This document shows, piece after piece, positions 50,987 through 61,845 of a DNA stretch of 64,000 bases. The first letter of the stretch is position 1; every line of letters begins with the position of its first letter. Made by a program: the position numbers and the translations under genes. Source of the DNA: Baekduia soli (GTDB lineage: Bacteria; Actinomycetota; Thermoleophilia; Solirubrobacterales; Solirubrobacteraceae); contig NZ_CP042430.1 of the NCBI RefSeq assembly GCF_007970665.1, positions 2,790,001 through 2,854,000 of the forward strand. The letters run 5' to 3'. The notes under the pieces were generated by a model that was given only the letters and a program-made list of their open reading frames with translations, searched no databases and had not been told where the DNA came from.

Positions 50987-51802
50987 TCAGGCCCGCTCCG
51001 ACCGCCGGCGGGCCGTCGCGCCGAGGTCGGCCAGCAGCGCGTCCCACGCCGCCGCGCGCCACGCCACGGCCGCGGGGTCGGGGACGGCGACCGCGATCCC
51101 CGGCGGCAGCACCACGACCGGCGCACCGTCGCCGCCGGCGTCCGCGGGGCCGGCCACGCGCAGCGTGCGCACGGCGCGCACGCCGGGAACGGCGCCCAGG
51201 CGCGCGGCGGCCGCCTGCACCTGCTCGGCCGGCGTCGGGCGGCCGCGGGCGGCGGTCACGGCCAGCACCAGGACGCCGCGCGAGGCCAGCAGCGGGGCGG
51301 CGAGCGCCGCGACCGCGGCCGGGCCGTCGCCGGCGGTGGCGTCGGCGAGCACGACGGCGCACGGCTCGGGCGCCGCGGGCAGGAAGAGCGCGGCCGACAG
51401 GCCGTCGCGCCAGCGCCGTCGCCGTACGCCGTCGCCCAGCAGGACGCGGGTCAGCTCGCGCGTGGCCGCGCGGCCGTCGGGGGCCTGGACGCGGACCTCG
51501 ATGGCCACGGGGTGCAGCGAGGCCAGCGCCGCGATCGGCCCCGGGGCGACCTTCGACGGCACCCAGGCGTCGCCGAGCCCCTCGGGCGCGGGGGCGGTGG
51601 CCCGCCACACGCGGCCGTCGTCGTCGCGCAGGCGCGCGCGCCACACGAGCTCGGCGCCGCGGCCCGCGCCGCGGGCCTGCATGAGCAGCGGGTCGTCGAG
51701 CAGCCCCGTGGCGGCCCCGCGGATCTCGAGCGGGGCGGGGGCCTGCGTGCGGTCGTCCACGCCGCCCATGATGACCGCGGGCGCCGGGGCGCCGCGGCTC
51801 AC
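50987..51802 (-). CDS. Acyl-CoA thioesterase/BAAT N-terminal domain-like protein
   Basis: 271 residues if it starts at the GTG overlapping the glgA stop (GTGA); ATG 51769 gives 260. The first 130 residues resemble the beta-sandwich N-terminal domain of acyl-CoA thioesterase/BAAT proteins (ELVWRARLRDDDGRVWRATA, VAPGPIAALASLHPVAIEV). The rest suggests an incomplete alpha/beta-hydrolase fold (APLLASRGVLVLAVTAARG) with no GxSxG elbow, so catalysis is doubtful. Translational coupling to glycogen synthase is unexpected. Confidence 0.6.
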   Translation of the reverse strand: MSRGAPAPAVIMGGVDDRTQAPAPLEIRGAATGLLDDPLLMQARGAGRGAELVWRARLRDDDGRVWRATAPAPEGLGDAWVPSKVAPGPIAALASLHPVAIEVRVQAPDGRAATRELTRVLLGDGVRRRRWRDGLSAALFLPAAPEPCAVVLADATAGDGPAAVAALAAPLLASRGVLVLAVTAARGRPTPAEQVQAAAARLGAVPGVRAVRTLRVAGPADAGGDGAPVVVLPPGIAVAVPDPAAVAWRAAAWDALLADLGATARRRSERA

Positions 51803-53006
51803 CCCACCAGGCGGCCGTACAGCGCGCTGGTCTGCTGGGCGATCGCGTCCCACGCGAAGCGCCGCACGACGGCCTCGCGGCCCGCCCGGCCCATCGCCGC
51901 CGCGCGCGCGGGGTCGGCGACCAGCGCGCCGAGGCGCTCGGCGATCGCCGCGGCGAACGCCTCGGGGTCGCGGGGCTCGCGGGTGCCGTCGTGGCGCGGC
52001 TCGAACGGCACGAGCAGGCCGGTGTCGCCGTCGTCGACGACCTCGACGATGCCGCCGGTGGCCGTCGCGACCACCGCGGTCTCGCAGGCCATGGCCTCGA
52101 GGTTGACGATTCCGAGCGGCTCGTAGATCGACGGGCACGCGAAGACCGTCGCGTGGCTGAGGATCTGGATGACCTCGGGCCGCGGCAGCATCGTGTCCAG
52201 CCAGACCACGTTGCCGCGGTCGGCCTGCAGCCGGGCCACCAGCGCGGCCACCTCGGCCCCGATCTCCGGCGTGTCGGGCGCGCCGGCGCACAGCACGAGC
52301 TGAGCGGCGGGGTCCAGGTCGCGCGCGGCGCGCAGGAGGTGGGGCAGGCCCTTCTGGCGCGTGATGCGCCCGACGAACGCCACGATCGGGGCACCGGGGT
52401 CGATGCCGTGGCGCTCCAGGACGTCCGTACCCGCGTCGGGCGCGTACTGCTCGGTGTCGATGCCGTTGTAGATGACCTCCACGCGCGCGGGGTCGATCGC
52501 GGGGTAGGCGCCGAGCAGGTCGTCGCGCATGCCGCGGGAGACGGCGACGATCGCGTCGGCGGCCTCCAGCGCGGTGCGCTCGCAGAAGCTCGACAGCGCG
52601 TAGCCGCCGCCGAGCTGCTCGGCCTTCCACGGGCGCAGCGGCTCGAGGCTGTGGACCGTCGCGACGTGGGGGATGCCGTGCACGAGCGCGGCCAGGTGCC
52701 CGCCGAGGTTGGCGTACCACGTGTGGCTGTGGACGAGGTCGGCGCCCTCGGCCCCGGCGGCCATCGTCAGGTCGATGGAGATCGCGCGCAGCGCATCGAG
52801 GTAGGTCGCGTCGCCGTCCAGCGCGCCCCAGGCGCGGTGGGCGACCGCGCGGGGCCCCCCGGGGCGACGGCCGGGCGGTCCGCGCCCCAGCAGTGGACGG
52901 TGACGTCCTGCAGGCGCGCGAGCTCGCGGGCCAGGTACTCGACGTGCACGCCCGCGCCGCCGTAGACCTCGGGCGGGTACTCGCGCGTGAGCAGCGCGAC
53001 GTGCAT
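51799..53006 (-). CDS. glgA: Glycogen synthase, actinobacterial GlgA type (GT4), with one frame break
   Basis: Read as one gene, about 402 residues, close to the mycobacterial GlgA length. The N-terminus [20 protein letters not shown] is diagnostic. The frame breaks in the G/C runs at 52851-52864: VHCWGADRPAVAPGG continues one base out of frame as RAVAHRAWGALDGDATYLDA; one extra base restores it. Downstream: DLVHSHTWYANLGGHLAALV, VHSLEPLRPWKAEQLGGGYA, VAFVGRITRQKGLPHLL, and PSIYEPLGIVNLEAMACETA with the donor-binding Glu motif. It transfers glucose from ADP-glucose in glycogen or maltose-1-phosphate synthesis. ATGA overlap with glgC. Confidence 0.92.
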
Positions 53007-54256
53007 CAGGCGGTCACCGTGACGCCCTTGGGGATCACGACGATGCCGCCGGGGGAGACCGTGAAGCGCTCGCGGTCGGCCTCGGGGTCGACGCCGATCC
53101 GGGCCCCGGCCTCGATCCGCACGTTCTTGTCGATGATGGCCTTGCGCACCACGGCGCCGCGGCCGATGTCGGCGTGGTGCAGGACGATCGAGTCGTCGAT
53201 CTCGGCGCCGGAGTGCACGCGCACCCCGGGGGAGACGATGGAGCGGCGCACCGTGCCGCCGGAGACGATGACGCCCGCGCAGACCATGGAGTCCAGCGCA
53301 TGGCCCATCCGGTCCTCGTCGGCGAAGACGAACTTCGCGGGCGGCAGCGGGTCGGGCCAGGTGAGGATGGGCCAGTCGCTGTTGTACAGGTTGAAGACGG
53401 GCGAGACCGAGATGAGGTCCATGTGCGCGTCGTAGTAGGCGTCCAGCGTGCCGACGTCGCGCCAGTAGCCGCGGTCGCGGCCGGTGGCGCCTGGGATCTC
53501 GTTCGTCGAGAAGTCGTACACCTGCGCCTCGCCGCGGGCGACGAGCATCGGGATGATGTTGCCGCCCGCGTCGTGCTTGGACGCCTCGTCGCGCGAGTCC
53601 TCGGTCACCGCGTCGATGAGGGCCTTGGTCGTGAAGACGTAGTTGCCCATCGACGCGTAGACCCGGTCGGGGGCGTCGGGCAGGCCGACCGCGTCGGTCG
53701 GCTTCTCGCGGAAGGCCGAGATCGTGCGCCCGTCGGGAGCGGCCTCGATGACGCCGAACTGGTCGGCCTGCTCGAGCCCGACGCGCAGGGCGGCCACCGT
53801 GACCGCCGCCCCGCCGGCGATGTGCTGCTCGACCATCTGCTGCGGGTCCATGCGGTAGATGTGGTCGGCGCCGAACACGCAGACGTAGTCGGGCTTCTCG
53901 TCGTAGAGCAGGTTGAGGTTCTGGTAGATCGCGTCCGCCGAGCCCGCGAACCAGTAGGGGCCGTGGCGCATCTGGGCCGGCACCGGGGTGACGTAGTTGC
54001 CCAGCAGCGGCGAGAGCCGCCACGTCGTCGCGATGTGCCGGTCCAGCGAGTGGCTCTTGTACTGCGTGAGCACGACGATCTGGCGGCAGCCCCCGTTGAC
54101 GAGGTTGGACAGCGCGAAGTCGACGAGGCGGTAGTTGCCGCCGAAGGGGACCGCGGGCTTCGCGCGGTGGGCCGTCAGCGGCGCCAGCCGCTTGCCCTCG
54201 CCGCCGGCGAGCACGACGCCCATCACCCTGGGGATGCTTGCCATGCGACCGATCAT
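53006..54256 (-). CDS. glgC: Glucose-1-phosphate adenylyltransferase
   Basis: 416 residues from ATG 54256; ATG 54244 (MASIPRVMG) is an alternative that would put a GATGAT hexamer at leaderless distance. Nucleotidyltransferase motif [20 protein letters not shown] with [18 protein letters not shown]; substrate motifs [12 protein letters not shown] and [20 protein letters not shown]-terminal left-handed beta-helix ([20 protein letters not shown]). It makes ADP-glucose from ATP and glucose-1-phosphate for GlgA, encoded next. The family is allosterically regulated by glycolytic intermediates. Confidence 0.96.
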   Translation of the reverse strand: MIGRMASIPRVMGVVLAGGEGKRLAPLTAHRAKPAVPFGGNYRLVDFALSNLVNGGCRQIVVLTQYKSHSLDRHIATTWRLSPLLGNYVTPVPAQMRHGPYWFAGSADAIYQNLNLLYDEKPDYVCVFGADHIYRMDPQQMVEQHIAGGAAVTVAALRVGLEQADQFGVIEAAPDGRTISAFREKPTDAVGLPDAPDRVYASMGNYVFTTKALIDAVTEDSRDEASKHDAGGNIIPMLVARGEAQVYDFSTNEIPGATGRDRGYWRDVGTLDAYYDAHMDLISVSPVFNLYNSDWPILTWPDPLPPAKFVFADEDRMGHALDSMVCAGVIVSGGTVRRSIVSPGVRVHSGAEIDDSIVLHHADIGRGAVVRKAIIDKNVRIEAGARIGVDPEADRERFTVSPGGIVVIPKGVTVTA

Positions 54257-54310
54257 CGCACCGCCGCGCCGCGCCGGGGGGTCCGCGGCCGCGCGCGGTC
54301 CCCGGCGAGG

Positions 54311-54316
54311 TACGCT
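54311..54316 (+). promoter_or_regulatory. -10 element of the PfkB-type kinase gene (leaderless)
   Basis: TACGCT, 7 nt before the GTG start at 54324, in the short divergent gap with glgC. Confidence 0.5.
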
Positions 54317-54323
54317 CGCGGCC

Positions 54324-55286
54324 GTGGGCGCGCCGACCGGCGATGGGGGAGGGCTCGTGCTCGTCGGCGGCGAGGCGCTCTACGACCTCTGGGCGCAGGA
54401 CGATGGCGGGCTGCGCGGCCGCCCCGGCGGCGGGCCGTTCAACGCCGCGCGGACGATCGCGCGGCTCGGGCGCCCCGTCGCCTACCTCGGCCGCCTCTCG
54501 CGCGACCGCCCCGGCCGCACGCTGGAGGCGCTGCTGGCCCGCGACGGGGTCTCGCTGGAGGCCGTCGTGCGCACCGACGACCCCACGACGCTGGCCTTCG
54601 CCGACCTGCAGGACGGCGCGGCCGCGAGCTGGAGCTTCTACGACCACGGCACCGCAGCGCCCGGGCTGGAGCCCGGCGAGGCCCTCGCGATCCTCCCCGC
54701 CGCCGTCGACGTCCTGCACGTCGGCACGCTCGGGCTGGCGCTCGAGCCCGTCGCGGCGGCGATGGAGGCCGTCGTCGCCCACCTGCGCGGGCGCGCGCTC
54801 GTGGTCGTCGACCCCAACTGCCGCCCCTGGGCCGTGCGCGACGAGGCCGCCTACCGCGCGCGGCTGGGCCGGGTGCTGTCCGGCGCCGACGTCGTCAAGG
54901 TCAGCGACGAGGACCTCGCCTGGCTGGACCCGGGCCGCCCGGCCGCCGACGCCGCCCGCGCGCTCCTGGACGCCGGGCCGGCGGTGGTGCTGCTCACCCG
55001 CGGCGCCCAGGGCGCGCTCGTGCTCACCCCGGGCGCCGAGCACGCGGTCGCCGCCCCGCTCGTGGAGGTCGTCGACACGATCGGCGCCGGCGACGCGTTC
55101 GGCGGCGGCTTCGTCGCCTGGTGGCACGCGCGCGGGCTGGGCGCCGGCGCGCTGGCCGATCCCGGCGCCGTCGTGCAGGCCACGACGTTCGCCGCCCGGG
55201 TGGCCGCGCTGACCTGCGCGCGCGCGGGGGCCGATCCGCCGCGCCTGGGCGAGGTCGAGGACGCCCTCGGGCCGCCCGGGCGCTGA
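54324..55286 (+). CDS. PfkB-family carbohydrate kinase
   Basis: 320 residues; the GTG is chosen for the TACGCT element at leaderless distance. The PfkB/ribokinase fold is shown by [20 protein letters not shown] near the start, [20 protein letters not shown] in the middle, and the C-terminal [19 protein letters not shown] with the catalytic Asp and anion hole. The pattern is close to fructokinase/sugar kinases. It could phosphorylate fructose or another sugar; divergence from glgCA suggests carbohydrate storage metabolism, by position only. Confidence 0.88.
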   Translation: MGAPTGDGGGLVLVGGEALYDLWAQDDGGLRGRPGGGPFNAARTIARLGRPVAYLGRLSRDRPGRTLEALLARDGVSLEAVVRTDDPTTLAFADLQDGAAASWSFYDHGTAAPGLEPGEALAILPAAVDVLHVGTLGLALEPVAAAMEAVVAHLRGRALVVVDPNCRPWAVRDEAAYRARLGRVLSGADVVKVSDEDLAWLDPGRPAADAARALLDAGPAVVLLTRGAQGALVLTPGAEHAVAAPLVEVVDTIGAGDAFGGGFVAWWHARGLGAGALADPGAVVQATTFAARVAALTCARAGADPPRLGEVEDALGPPGR

Positions 55287-55325
55287 CCGCGCAGCGACCG
55301 CTCAGCATTCAGGTCTGCCCACGGC

Positions 55326-58300
55326 GTGCCGATGAGGGGGGCGATGGATGTCCCGGACCCGGTCCAGGTGCTGGTCGTCGATGGCCAGCCGGCCTCGCGC
55401 GGCCTGGCCGCGATCTGGCTGGCCGAAGGGCTGGGCCGCGGGGTCGACGTCCTGGAGGCCGAGACGCTGGCGCAGATGCGCGAGCTCGTCGCGGGCCGGG
55501 CGCCCGAGGTCGTCATCCTCGACCAGCGCCTGCCCGACGGCGAGGGCCTGGACGGGGCGCGCAAGCTGCTGGCCGCCGATCCCGACGCCGCCGTGATCCT
55601 GCTGACGGGCGTGGGAGACCGCGCCCTCGACGAGCGGGCCGAGCGCGCCGGGGTCACCGACTCCATGGTCAAGCACGACGTCGACGGGCGGGTGCTCTGC
55701 CGCGCCGTGCGCCACGCGCTGCGCCGCCGCGACGACCGACGCCGGCTGCGCCGCAGCGAGGCGCGCCACCGCAGCCTCGTGCGGGCGCTGCCCGACACCG
55801 CCGCGTTCGTCGTCGACGCCGACCTGCGCTTCGTCATGGCCGGGGGCGACGCGCTGGACGCCGCGGGCTGGGACCCCGAGCGCATCGTCGGGCGCACGGT
55901 GCAGGAGCTCTCGGCCGGCACCGGCGGCGCCGACCTGTCCGACCACTACCGGACCGCGCTGGCCGGCGAGCGCCGCGTCATCGAGCGCACGTCGGCCAAC
56001 GGCCGCACCTACCGCACCGCGTTCGCCCCGCTGCCCACGGAGCCCGGCGGCCCGCCGGAGGCCATGGCCGTCACCTTCGACGTCACCGAGCAGCTGCGCC
56101 GCGCCGACGAGCTGCAGCGCGCGCACGCCATCGCCAACACCGGCTCCTGGTGGTGGACGCCCGCCGAGGACGTCCTGCACTGGTCGCCCGAGCTGCGCCG
56201 CATCTACGGCGTGGACGAGGCGCAGGCCACGCCGCGCCTGTCGGACTTCCTGCGCGGTGCGGTCGTCGGCGACCGGGACCGCCGCCGGGTGCTCGAGGCC
56301 GCCCGCGGCGCGATCCTCGAGGGCCGCGACGCCGAGCTGGAGTTCACGATCCGCCGCGCCGACGGCGAGCTGCGCCGGCTGCGGACGCGCGTGGACTGCG
56401 TGGCCGGCGCCGACGGCGAGCTGCGGCGCCTGGAGGGCATCAGCCGCGACGTGACCGACGAGCGCGCCGTGCACGACCGCCGCGCCGCCGTCGAGCGCGA
56501 GCTGCGCGCCGGCCAGGAGCGCCTGCGCGTCGTGCTGCGCAACCTGCCGCGCGCGATCGTCGCCGTCTACGACCGCGACCTGCGCTGCCGCGACCTCGAG
56601 GGCGGGTGCGGCTCGGCCTTCGCGGTCGACCGCCGCGAGGTGCTGGGCCGCACGATCGACGAGATCGTCCCGCCCGACACGCTGGCGATCCTCGAGCCCG
56701 CGATGCGCGCGGCGCTGGCGGGCCGCACGGAGGAGGTCGAGTGCATCGCGCCGACCAGCGGCCTGGAGCTCGGGATCACCTGCGCGCCCTACGTCGACGG
56801 CGACGGCGAGATCGCCGGGGTCATCAACATCGTCCGCGACGTGACCGACGAGCACGTGGCGCTGCGCGAGGCCCGCGCCGCCGAGCGCCGCTTCGAGGTC
56901 GCCTTCGACCGCGCGCCGATCGGCATGTGCCTCGTCGCCCTCGACGGGCGCATGATGCGCGCCAACGACGCGCTGGCCGCCATCACCGGCCACTCGACCG
57001 AGGCCATCGGCGAGATGGAGCCGCTGAGCTACGTCCACCCGGCCGACGCCCAGCGGGTGCGCCGCGAGTTCGCCCGCGTTTCGGTGCGCGACGTGGCCGT
57101 CGACCACCGCATCGTCCACGCCGACGGCCACACGGTCTGGGTCCAGTCGCGCGCGACGCTCGTGCGTCATCCCTCCGGGGACCCGTCCCACGTGCTGGCC
57201 CAGGTGCAGGACATCACCGAGCGCCGCCAGTACGAGGACCGCCTCCAGCACCTCGCCGACCACGACCCGCTCACCGGGCTGCTCAACCGCCGCGGCTTCG
57301 AGCAGGCGCTGGACGCCCACCTGGTCGCGGCACGGCGCCCGGCGGCGGCCGGCGGCCTGCTGGTCATCGACCTCGACGGCTTCAAGTACATCAACGACAC
57401 GCTGGGGCACACCGCCGGCGACGAGCTGATCGTGGGCTGCGCGACGGCGCTGCGCCGGCGCCTGCGTGAGGGCGACCTCCTCGCGCGGCTGGGCGGTGAC
57501 GAGTTCGCCGTGCTGCTGCCCGGCGCCACGGCGGCGCAGGCGGCGACCGTCGCCGAGGCCCTGGTCACCGCGGTCCGCGAGCAGGCCGCCGGCTTCGGCG
57601 GCCAGCACGCCGGCAACGTGACCGCGTCGATCGGCGTTGCGATGTTCGACGAGGCCTCCGGGACCGCGGAGGCGATGCTCGTCAACGCCGACCTGGCGAT
57701 GTACGACGCCAAGGAGGCCGGCAAGGACCGCGTCGCGTTCTACCGCTCCGAGGGCCTCGAGCAGCCGCGCATCAAGGCCCGGATGGACTGGCTGCAGCGC
57801 ATCGACCGCGCGCTGGACGAGGACCGCTTCGTGCTCTACGCCCAGCCCGTCGTCGACCTGGCGCGCGACGAGGTCGTCCAGCACGAGGTGCTCGTGCGCA
57901 TGCTCGACGACCACGGCGACCCGATCCCGCCCGTGACGTTCCTGTCGATCGCCGAGCGCTTCGGGACGATCGGCGCCATCGACCGCTGGGTGCTGCGGCG
58001 GGCGATCCGCTCCATGGGCGAGGTCCGCGAGGCCGGCGGCCGGATGGCGCTGGCCGTCAACGTGTCGGGGCTGTCGACAGGCGACCCGGAGCTGCCCGGG
58101 CTCATCGCGGCCGAGCTCGAGGCCGCACGGGTGGCCGCCGAGGACCTGTCGATCGAGCTGACCGAGACCGCCGCGGTGTCCGACATCCCGCGCGCGCGCC
58201 GCTTCGCCGAGGCCGTGCGCGCGCTGGGCTGCCGCTTCGCCCTGGACGACTTCGGGGCGGGCTTCGGGTCCTTCTACTACCTCAAGCACCTGCCGTTCGA

Positions 58301-58562
58301 CGTGCTCAAGATCGACGGCGAGTTCGTCAAGCACGCCGGGCGCGACGCCACCGACCGGCTCGTGATCTCCGCGGTGACCGAGATCGCCCGCGGGCTGGGC
58401 AAGCGGACGGTCGCCGAGTTCGTCCCCGACGACGCGACGATCGCGCTGCTGCTGCGCCACGGCGTGGACTTCGGGCAGGGCTACCACCTGGGCCCCCCGC
58501 GCCCGCTGGCCGACGTGATGACCGAGTGCGCCCTGCCCGTGCCCGGCGTGCCCGCCCGCTGA
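55326..58562 (+). CDS. Receiver-PAS-GGDEF-EAL protein (cyclic di-GMP turnover)
   Basis: Up to 1078 residues; ATG 55344 after a G-rich tract is also possible. A receiver domain at 1-125 has the phospho-acceptor in EVVILDQRLPDG. About four PAS domains follow (140-640), for example FAVDRREVLGRTIDEIVPPD and FDRAPIGMCLVALDGRMMRA. The GGDEF domain near 640-800 has LLARLGGDEFAVLLPG, an intact cyclase active site without an RxxD inhibitory site visible just upstream. The EAL domain near 815-1070 has HEVLVRM in place of the usual EALxR, plus NVSGLS, IELTETAAV and LDDFGAGFGSF. Metal ligands appear kept, so both activities are possible. Cytoplasmic; no membrane helix. Confidence 0.93.
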   Translation: MPMRGAMDVPDPVQVLVVDGQPASRGLAAIWLAEGLGRGVDVLEAETLAQMRELVAGRAPEVVILDQRLPDGEGLDGARKLLAADPDAAVILLTGVGDRALDERAERAGVTDSMVKHDVDGRVLCRAVRHALRRRDDRRRLRRSEARHRSLVRALPDTAAFVVDADLRFVMAGGDALDAAGWDPERIVGRTVQELSAGTGGADLSDHYRTALAGERRVIERTSANGRTYRTAFAPLPTEPGGPPEAMAVTFDVTEQLRRADELQRAHAIANTGSWWWTPAEDVLHWSPELRRIYGVDEAQATPRLSDFLRGAVVGDRDRRRVLEAARGAILEGRDAELEFTIRRADGELRRLRTRVDCVAGADGELRRLEGISRDVTDERAVHDRRAAVERELRAGQERLRVVLRNLPRAIVAVYDRDLRCRDLEGGCGSAFAVDRREVLGRTIDEIVPPDTLAILEPAMRAALAGRTEEVECIAPTSGLELGITCAPYVDGDGEIAGVINIVRDVTDEHVALREARAAERRFEVAFDRAPIGMCLVALDGRMMRANDALAAITGHSTEAIGEMEPLSYVHPADAQRVRREFARVSVRDVAVDHRIVHADGHTVWVQSRATLVRHPSGDPSHVLAQVQDITERRQYEDRLQHLADHDPLTGLLNRRGFEQALDAHLVAARRPAAAGGLLVIDLDGFKYINDTLGHTAGDELIVGCATALRRRLREGDLLARLGGDEFAVLLPGATAAQAATVAEALVTAVREQAAGFGGQHAGNVTASIGVAMFDEASGTAEAMLVNADLAMYDAKEAGKDRVAFYRSEGLEQPRIKARMDWLQRIDRALDEDRFVLYAQPVVDLARDEVVQHEVLVRMLDDHGDPIPPVTFLSIAERFGTIGAIDRWVLRRAIRSMGEVREAGGRMALAVNVSGLSTGDPELPGLIAAELEAARVAAEDLSIELTETAAVSDIPRARRFAEAVRALGCRFALDDFGAGFGSFYYLKHLPFDVLKIDGEFVKHAGRDATDRLVISAVTEIARGLGKRTVAEFVPDDATIALLLRHGVDFGQGYHLGPPRPLADVMTECALPVPGVPAR

Positions 58563-58599
58563 GCCCTCCCGAGGCGGCTGCCGGGAGCGGGCGGTCGGC

Positions 58600-58605
58600 T
58601 ATGTT
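58600..58605 (+). promoter_or_regulatory. -10 element of the hydrolase operon (leaderless)
   Basis: TATGTT, 6 nt before the ATG at 58612. Confidence 0.55.
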
Positions 58606-58611
58606 CGGGGC

Positions 58612-59507
58612 ATGGCGCCCACCCCCCGGGAGATCGAGCTCCACGGCCACCCGGTGACCTACCACCAGGCCGGGCAGGGGCCGGTGGTCGTCCTCGTGCA
58701 CGGCATCACCTCCAGCTCGCGGACCTGGCGCTCGGTCCTGCCGCTGCTCGCCGCCCGGCACACCGTCATCGCCCCCGACCTCCTCGGCCACGGCAGCTCG
58801 GCCAAGCCCCCCGGCGACTACTCGCTCGGCGCGCACGCCAGCGGGCTGCGCGACCTGCTCGTCGCCCTTGACGTGCCGCGCGCGACGATCGTCGGGCACT
58901 CGCTCGGGGGCGGCGTCGCGATGCAGTTCGCCTACCAGTTCCCCGAGCGCGTCGAGCGACTCGTGCTCGTGGACTCCGGGGGGCTCGGCGGCGAGGTCAG
59001 CCTCGTGCTGCGTGCCGCCACGCTGCCCGGGGCGGAGTACGTCCTGCCGCTGCTGGCCGCCGGACCCATCCTCTCCGCGGGCGCGGCCGTCGGCGGCGCG
59101 CTGGCCCGCCTGGGCCTCCGGCCCAGCGCCGACCTGCGCGGATGGGTGGAGGGCTTCCAGTCCCTCGGCGACGCGTCGGCGCGCCGGGCCTTCCTGCACA
59201 CCGCGCGCTCGGTCATCGACCCCGCCGGCCAGCGCGTGCACGCCGGCGACCGGCTCTACCTGACCGAGCACGTGCCCACGCTGATCGTCTGGGGCGAGCG
59301 GGACCGGATGATCCCCGTCGCGCACGGCCGCGCGGCGCACGAGCTGATGCCCGGCAGCCGCCTCGAGGTGCTGCCCCGCGGCGGGCACTTCCCCTTCAAC
59401 GACGACCCCGTGTGGTTCTCCTCGCTGCTGCATGAGTTCGTCGCCACCACCGAGCCCGCCGGGATCGACGACGACCGGATCCGGCGGCTCATGCTCCGAG
59501 GACGTGC

Positions 59508-59511
<4 letters not shown>
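58612..59511 (+). CDS. Alpha/beta hydrolase
   Basis: 299 residues. Oxyanion strand [37 protein letters not shown], nucleophile elbow [20 protein letters not shown] (Ser near residue 104), acid [16 protein letters not shown] and catalytic His [10 protein letters not shown]. The layout is that of haloalkane-dehalogenase/esterase-like proteins; which bond is cleaved is unknown. The stop overlaps the thioesterase start by ATGA, and the third gene follows by GTGA, so the three form a tight operon, possibly for the breakdown of an ester, acyl or alcohol compound. Confidence 0.9.
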
Positions 59512-59959
<448 letters not shown>

Positions 59960-59963
<4 letters not shown>

Positions 59964-61087
59964 AGGTCCGCGGCGCCGTCCTGACCGAGATGGGGCGCCC
60001 GGCGCCCTACGCGCGGTCGCGGCCGCTGGAGATCGTCGAGCTCGACCTCGCGCCGCCCGGCCCGGGCGAGCTGCTGGTGCGCGTGCAGGCCGCGGGCCTG
60101 TGCCACTCCGACCTGTCGGTCATCGACGGCTCGCGACCGCGGGTCATGCCCATGGTCCTCGGCCACGAGGCGGCGGGCGAGGTCGTGCAGACCGGGGGCG
60201 GGACCCCCGGCTTCGCCACCGGCGACCACGTCGTCCTGTCGTTCGTGCCGACCTGCGGAGCCTGCGGGCCGTGCCGGGCGGGGCGCCCGGCGCTCTGCGA
60301 GCCCGGCGCGGCGGCCAACGCCTCCGGCGCGCTGCTGTCGGGCGCGCGGCGCTTCAGCCGGCCCGAGGCGCCCGGGCACGCGCTGCACCACCACCTCGGC
60401 GTCTCGGCCTTCGCCGACCACGTCGTCGTCTCGGCGCACTCCGCCGTCCGCGTCGCCGCCGACCTCCCGCCGGAGATCGCCGCGCTGTTCGGCTGCGCGG
60501 TGCTGACCGGGGTCGGGGCGGCGGTCAACAGCGCGTGCGTGGCCGAGGGCGACCGCGTCGCCGTGTTCGGCCTGGGCGGCGTCGGCCTGGCCGCGCTGCT
60601 GGGCGCGCGGATGGCCGGCGCGGCCGAGATCGTTGCCGTCGACGTGGTGCCGGCCAAGCTCGAGCACGCCCGGCGCCTGGGCGCCACGCCGGTGACGGCG
60701 GGCGAGCACGCGGTCGAGGCCGTGCGCGAGGCGACGGGCGGCGGCGCGGACAAGGTCATCGAGACCGTGGGCAGCGCCCGCGTGCTGGCCCAGGCCTACG
60801 AGGCCACCCGGCGCGGCGGCACCACGGTCACCGTCGGCCTGCCGCACCCCGAGCAGCGGCTGGACATCCAGGCCGTCAGCCTCGTCACCGAGGAGCGCAC
60901 GCTCAAGGGCTCCTACCTGGGCTCCTGCGTGCCCGCGCGCGACATCCCGGGGTTCATCACGGCCTACCGGGAGGGCCGGCTGCCCGTCGACGAGCTGCTG
61001 ACCCACCGCATCGGGCTCGACGACCTCAACGAGGGCTTCGACCGGCTCGCCGCCGGCGACGCCGTGCGCCAGGCCGTCCTGCTGTAG
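59960..61087 (+). CDS. Zinc-dependent alcohol dehydrogenase (class III/aryl-alcohol type)
   Basis: 375 residues, GTG start overlapping the thioesterase stop. Catalytic zinc ligands in [14 protein letters not shown] and [10 protein letters not shown]; structural zinc loop [15 protein letters not shown]; nucleotide-binding [20 protein letters not shown]. The insert after the structural zinc ([13 protein letters not shown]) is typical of the class III / benzyl-alcohol subgroup, which uses NAD or mycothiol adducts. C-terminal [18 protein letters not shown] also fits. Last gene of the operon; it converges on the anti-sigma-type ATPase gene. Confidence 0.9.
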
Positions 61088-61125
61088 GAGCGCCCGCCGC
61101 CGGCGACCCGTCGCGCCCGCCGCGC

Positions 61126-61502
61126 TCAGCGGTGGTCGATCTCGAACCAGACGTGCGTCGAGCCCTTGTGCACGCCCCAGCGGCGGCTGAGCGCCTCGAC
61201 CATGTGCAGGCCCCAGCCGCCGGGCTCGGTCTGCGGCCGGTTGCGGGCGGCGGGCACGAAGCCCACGCCCTGGTCGACGACCTCGACGTGCACATGGCGC
61301 GGGTGCTCGGAGCGGATGATGAGCTCGACCTGGCCGTCGCCGCCGTACTTGACGCTGTTGGGGAGATGAGCTCGGAGACGAGCAGGCGCGCGTCGGGGAC
61401 CACGGCGGGGTCCAGCGAGGCGCCGAAGGCCTCCACGGCTCGGCGGGCCTGCGCGGGGGCGCTGAGATCGCGGTCGATGGCGTGCGAGACCTGCTGGGGC
61501 AT
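61126..61502 (-). CDS. HATPase_c anti-sigma-factor-type ATP-binding protein, with one frame break
   Basis: Read as one gene, about 125 residues, the usual size of RsbW/SpoIIAB-like kinases. The upstream frame opens MPQQVSHAIDRDLSAPAQAR and reaches DARLLVSELIS. The rest, NSVKYGGDGQVELIIRSEHP with VVDQGVGFVPAARN and GGWGLHMVEALSRRWGVHKG, lies in another frame. The break is at the GGGG run 61360-61363 (CCCC on the coding strand) and needs one more base (or two fewer). The N-box (LVSELxxNxVKY) and G1 box (DxGxGF) are present. Such proteins bind or phosphorylate anti-anti-sigma factors; no partner gene is adjacent. Confidence 0.8.
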
Positions 61503-61665
61503 TGCCGGGTGCGGGGGCGGGTGCGGTGGACGGGGAAGTGGGGTGCGCGACGCTGTCGTTGCCGTGGTTCTTCCTCCTCGCGCGCGGATCAAACCCCTTT
61601 GGCCGCGCCGGCGCTCGGCATGCAGCCCTTCGCGCGTGGTGCGCGATGCCATCGGGGGCGGTCTC

Positions 61666-61671
61666 TAGCCT
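61666..61671 (+). promoter_or_regulatory. -10 element before the small Pro-rich protein gene
   Basis: TAGCCT, 9 nt before ATG 61681, consistent with a near-leaderless transcript for the two-gene unit. Confidence 0.4.
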
Positions 61672-61680
61672 CCCGCGCCG

Positions 61681-61845
61681 ATGCCGGACCTCCTCGACCT
61701 CCCGGGCCCCTCGCGCCGGATCCGCGTGGAGCCGCTGCAGCCGCCTGTGCCCGTGCGCCGCCCCGCCGCGCCGCCCGAGCCGGTCCCCGAGCGCGCGCCG
61801 GCCCCGCCCGAGCGCGAGCGCCGGCCCGAGCCGGCTCCGGCGTGA
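61681..61845 (+). CDS. Small Pro/Arg/Glu-rich protein
   Basis: 54 residues, starting MPDLLDLPGPSRRIRVEPLQ and continuing as low-complexity Pro/Glu/Arg to the end. No domain. It ends with a GTGA overlap into the next gene, so it may mainly serve to couple translation, or may be a short linker peptide. The support is the -10 element and the overlap, so this is tentative. Confidence 0.45.
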   Translation: MPDLLDLPGPSRRIRVEPLQPPVPVRRPAAPPEPVPERAPAPPERERRPEPAPA

